From Theocolax elegans (Eukaryota > Arthropoda > Insecta > Hymenoptera > Cerocephalidae), in NCBI GenBank assembly GCA_026168455.1, contig CM047431.1:53992039-54056038 (forward strand): a stretch of 64,000 nucleotides of DNA, given 5' to 3'. Below the pieces are notes generated by a model, which saw nothing but the letters and a program-made list of their open reading frames with translations, did not search any database and was not told where the DNA came from. Both the position numbers and the translations under genes were made by a program. Positions 61,123 to 64,000 of the stretch are shown here, piece after piece; the first letter of the stretch is position 1; the number at the start of each line of letters is the position of its first letter.

Positions 61123-63640
61123 GAAAAATTGTCAGCTGTAACCCTAGGCGGCCGGCTCGCGCGTCGAGTCGTCGAGTTAGCCGGCCGCGTAGGCTATATT
61201 CGACGGTGTGTAAGGCTAGAAATCGTTTTACCGGGGGATTAACTCGATTTATATATCTGTTGATTGACTGAACAAAGTAGCAATGAGTTTTTCTATATTG
61301 ATAATTATAAACATTATTTATATTTATTGTTTACTGATAAATATTTTAAAAACTTTATAAACCAACCAAAAAAAATAAAAATTAAATCCTCTTTAAAATG
61401 CCAAAAATATTAATAATGCCAAAAATATTAATATTGTTTATTTAATAAAAATAAAATAAAAGAGGAATTATTTAAACAAAACCAACATTTATAAACTTTA
61501 AATGAACTCGTTCAATGACAAACAAATAATCAATAACGTTTAAAAAGCGAAAAATTGTCAGCTGGAGGCCTAGGAGGCCGGCTCGCGCGACGAGTCGTCG
61601 AGGTTAGCGGCCGCGTAGGCTATATTCGACAGTGTGTAAGGCTAGAAATCGTTTTACCGGGGGATTAACTCGATTTATATATCTCTCGTTTGACTGAACA
61701 CAGTAGCAATGAGTTTTTCTATATTGATAAATTATAAACATTATTATATTTATATTTACTGATAAATATTTTAAAAACTTTATAATTCAACCACAAAAAA
61801 TAAAAATTAAATCCTCTTTAAAATGCCAAAAATATTAATATTGTTTATTTAATAAAAATAAAATAAAAAGTGGATATTATTTAAACAAAATCAAACATTT
61901 ATAACTTTAAATGAACTCGTTCAATGACAAACAATAATCAATAACGTTTAAAAAAGCGAAAAATTGTCAGCTGGAGGCCTAGGAGGCCGGCTCGCGCGTC
62001 GAGTCGTCGAGTTAGCCGGCCGCGTAGGCTATATTCGACAGTGTGTTAGGTTAGAAATCGTTTTACCGGGGGATTAACTCGATTTATATATCTCTCGTTT
62101 GACTGAACAAAGTAGCAATGAGGTTTTCTATATTGATAAATTATAAACTTTATTTATATTTATTATTTACTGATAAATATTTTAAAAACATTATAAACCA
62201 ACCACAAAAATAAAAATTAAATCCTCTTTAAAATGCCAAAAATATTATTATTGTTTATTTAATAAAATAAAATAAAATGTGGATATTATTTAAACAAAAC
62301 CAAACATTTATAAACTTTAAATGAACTCGTTCAATGACAAACAATAATCAATAACGTTTAAAAAAGCGAAAAATTGTCAGCTGGAGGCCTAGGAGGCCGG
62401 CTCGCGCGTCGAGTCGTCGAGTTAGCCGGCCGCGTAGGCTATATTCGACGGTGTGTAAGGTTAGAAATCATTTTTCGGGGGGGAGTAGCTCGATTTAAAA
62501 TATTTCTCGATTGACTGAATAAAGTAGCAATGGGTTTTTCTATATCGATAAATTACAAATATTATTTATATTTATTATTTACTGATAAATATTATTTATT
62601 CAAAATTATATTTATTTATTCATAAAGCGAAAAATGACAATATTATTTATGTTGTTTATTTAATACAAAAAATTATAAATATACTTGGTTATCTCATTAA
62701 TTTAAAACAAGATATATAGATTAAATATATATTTGTTTAAATGAAGAAGTAAATGAATAATCAAAAGCCGCTTCAATGAGTGAAAAAATTACAAATAATA
62801 TTTATATTGTTGATTTAATATAAATTAAAATAGTACATGGTTATTGTTTGTACAAAACTTCACATCTATAAACTTTAGATAAACTCGAAAATTGACAAAA
62901 CAAAAATTAAGTACGTTTAAAAAAGCAAATATTGTCTGCTGGAGGCCTAGGCGCCCGGCTCGCGCGTCGAGTCGTCGAGTTAGCCGGCCGCGTAGGCTAT
63001 ATTCGACGGTGTGTAAGGTTAGAAATCATTTTTCGGGGGGGAGTAGCTCGATTTAAAATATCTGTCGATTGACTGAACAAAGTAGCAATGGGTTTTTCTA
63101 TAAATTGACAAATTATAAAAATCATTTATATTTATTATTTACTGATAAATATTATTTATTCATAATAATATTATTTATTCATAAAATGAAAATAAGCAAA
63201 AATATTTATATTGTTTATTTAAGAAAAAAAAAATTAATTATATTTGGTTATCTTATTAATACAAAACCAGATATATATATAGATTAAATATATATTGTTA
63301 AAATGAAGAAGAAAGTATATAATAAATATATATTTGTTAAAATGAAGAAGAAAATGAATAATCAAAAGCCGTTACAATGAGTGAAAAATTACAAATAATA
63401 TTTATATTGTTTATTTAAAGAAAGTAATAATTATACCTGGTTATTATTTGTACATAACTACACATCTATATACTTTAGATATATTCGTAAAATGACAAAC
63501 AAAAATCAAGGCCGTTTAAAGGAGTGAAAAATATTCAGTCGGAGGCCTAGGCGGCCGGCTCACGCGTCGAGTCATCGAGTTAGCCGTCCGCGTAGGCTAT
63601 ATTCGTCGTTATGTGAGGTTGAATATCGCATAATTTAAAA
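61123..63640. repeat. Six-copy tandem array with conserved CpG-rich hairpin cores
   Basis: Cores start near 61123, 61549, 61958, 62368, 62928 and 63526 (spacings about 426, 409, 410, 560 and 598). Each core of about 130-150 bp begins with a GAAAAATTGTCAG-like block, then GGCCTAGG, GGCCGGCTCGCGCGTCGAG and GCCGGCCGCGTAGGCTATAT, and in most copies an 'accgggggattaactcga' block. In copy 1 the arms CCTAGGCGGCCGGCT (61143-61157) and AGCCGGCCGCGTAGG (61179-61193) pair over 14 of 15 bases around a 21-base loop. Spacers are AT-rich, share 'gtagcaatg' and 'tttactgataaat' phrases, and differ more in length and sequence than the cores. No coding frame is conserved. Confidence 0.9.
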
Positions 63641-63759
63641 AACGTCTCGTATTATTTAAATTATTTGATAATAATAGTTTTTAATTAATTGTGATATTTA
63701 TGTAGTAGATTGCTATGCATTAACAGATGCTATACAAATTAGTAAAAATTAATAAGAAA

Positions 63760-63956
63760 TCACGGCCTTTTATCAAGTCGCGAGTGTCGATAGAACGGGT
63801 TGCGTCGGTCTCCCGTTCGACTAGAGTCCGTGCGCGCATGCGCAGTTGTGCTTCCCGCGTCGATACTAGTGAGGTTCACGTCGCTCGGGACCGTTTCAGC
63901 TGGATAACAAAACGGCTTGTAAACATTGTTGTGTTTTTTCGTGAGCATTGTGGTAT
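63760..63956 (+). promoter_or_regulatory. CpG-rich stretch with NRF1-like motif, possible promoter and 5' UTR
   Basis: CpG-dense DNA in AT-rich surroundings carries CGCATGCGCA at 63835-63844 and is followed by a GT-rich leader-like stretch and an ATG at 63957. It resembles the stretch at 61020-61110 (shared 'cgcatgcgca' and 'actagtga'). Function as a promoter is inferred. Confidence 0.35.
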
Positions 63957-64000
63957 ATGGTGAAAATTTCGAAATACTGGATGATGATTTTTCTAACTAC
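63957..64000 (+). CDS. Possible start of a gene running off the window
   Basis: ATG followed by 14 codons (MVKISKYWMMIFLT) with a hydrophobic stretch like the start of a signal peptide or membrane segment. It follows a CpG-rich NRF1-containing stretch. The frame is open to the window end, but this is only 44 bases, so the call is weak. Confidence 0.25.
   Translation, partial: MVKISKYWMMIFLT

Noticed and set aside
61123..63640. CRISPR-like regular repeats
   Set aside because: The units are about 410-600 bp in eukaryotic DNA, with related rather than unique spacers, so this is a tandem satellite-type array.

Overview
The window is eukaryotic, AT-rich, intron-containing DNA, most likely from an insect and plausibly a hymenopteran. 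The reasons are two spliced genes of the insect secreted DNA/RNA non-specific endonuclease (NUC) type, a copia retrotransposon primed like Drosophila copia, many simple repeats, and many palindromic MITEs. No species can be assigned from the sequence alone. Most of the 64 kb is non-coding, and almost all short open frames are chance frames or shadows.

Layout. 1-3600 is microsatellite-rich DNA that may be a long 3' UTR or flank; no coding exon is recognised. 3600-8100 is AT-rich with one decayed MITE. 8100-11150 is a two-copy tandem duplication of about 1.5 kb. 11150-17985 is unassigned except for a perfect 52-bp inverted repeat at 14086-14394. 17986-21431 is a second tandem duplication (about 1.7 kb units), each unit carrying a ~990-bp palindromic MITE. 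22991-24313 holds a TTAA-flanked palindromic MITE and a small MITE with CACGGAGAG ends. 29720-29957 has two tRNA-like relics.

31182-37924 is a five-exon gene and 54442-57325 a four-exon paralogue on the same strand. Both reconstruct to intact secreted NUC-like proteins (412 and 438 residues), and in both the catalytic histidine appears to be glutamine, so they are probable pseudoenzymes. Between them lies a heavily invaded stretch. It holds nested palindromic MITEs and a TSD-flanked 674-bp insertion inside gene 1 introns, a 5S-rRNA-derived SINE present twice, and an intact copia element (1301-residue polyprotein). A 2390-bp segment is repeated on both sides of copia; one copy is joined to a truncated LTR and the other retains the apparent empty site, which suggests either a real rearrangement or a haplotype-stitching artefact. 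A giant nested palindrome follows at 47011-48445. A short reverse-strand exon at 49688-49881 resembles the C-terminus of TIMMDC1.

57326-61000 carries further MITEs and foldbacks. 61123-63640 is a six-copy tandem array in which a CpG-dense hairpin core is conserved while AT-rich spacers vary. The array sits between two CpG-rich stretches with NRF1-like motifs, and the right-hand one may be the promoter and first codons of a gene running off the window end.
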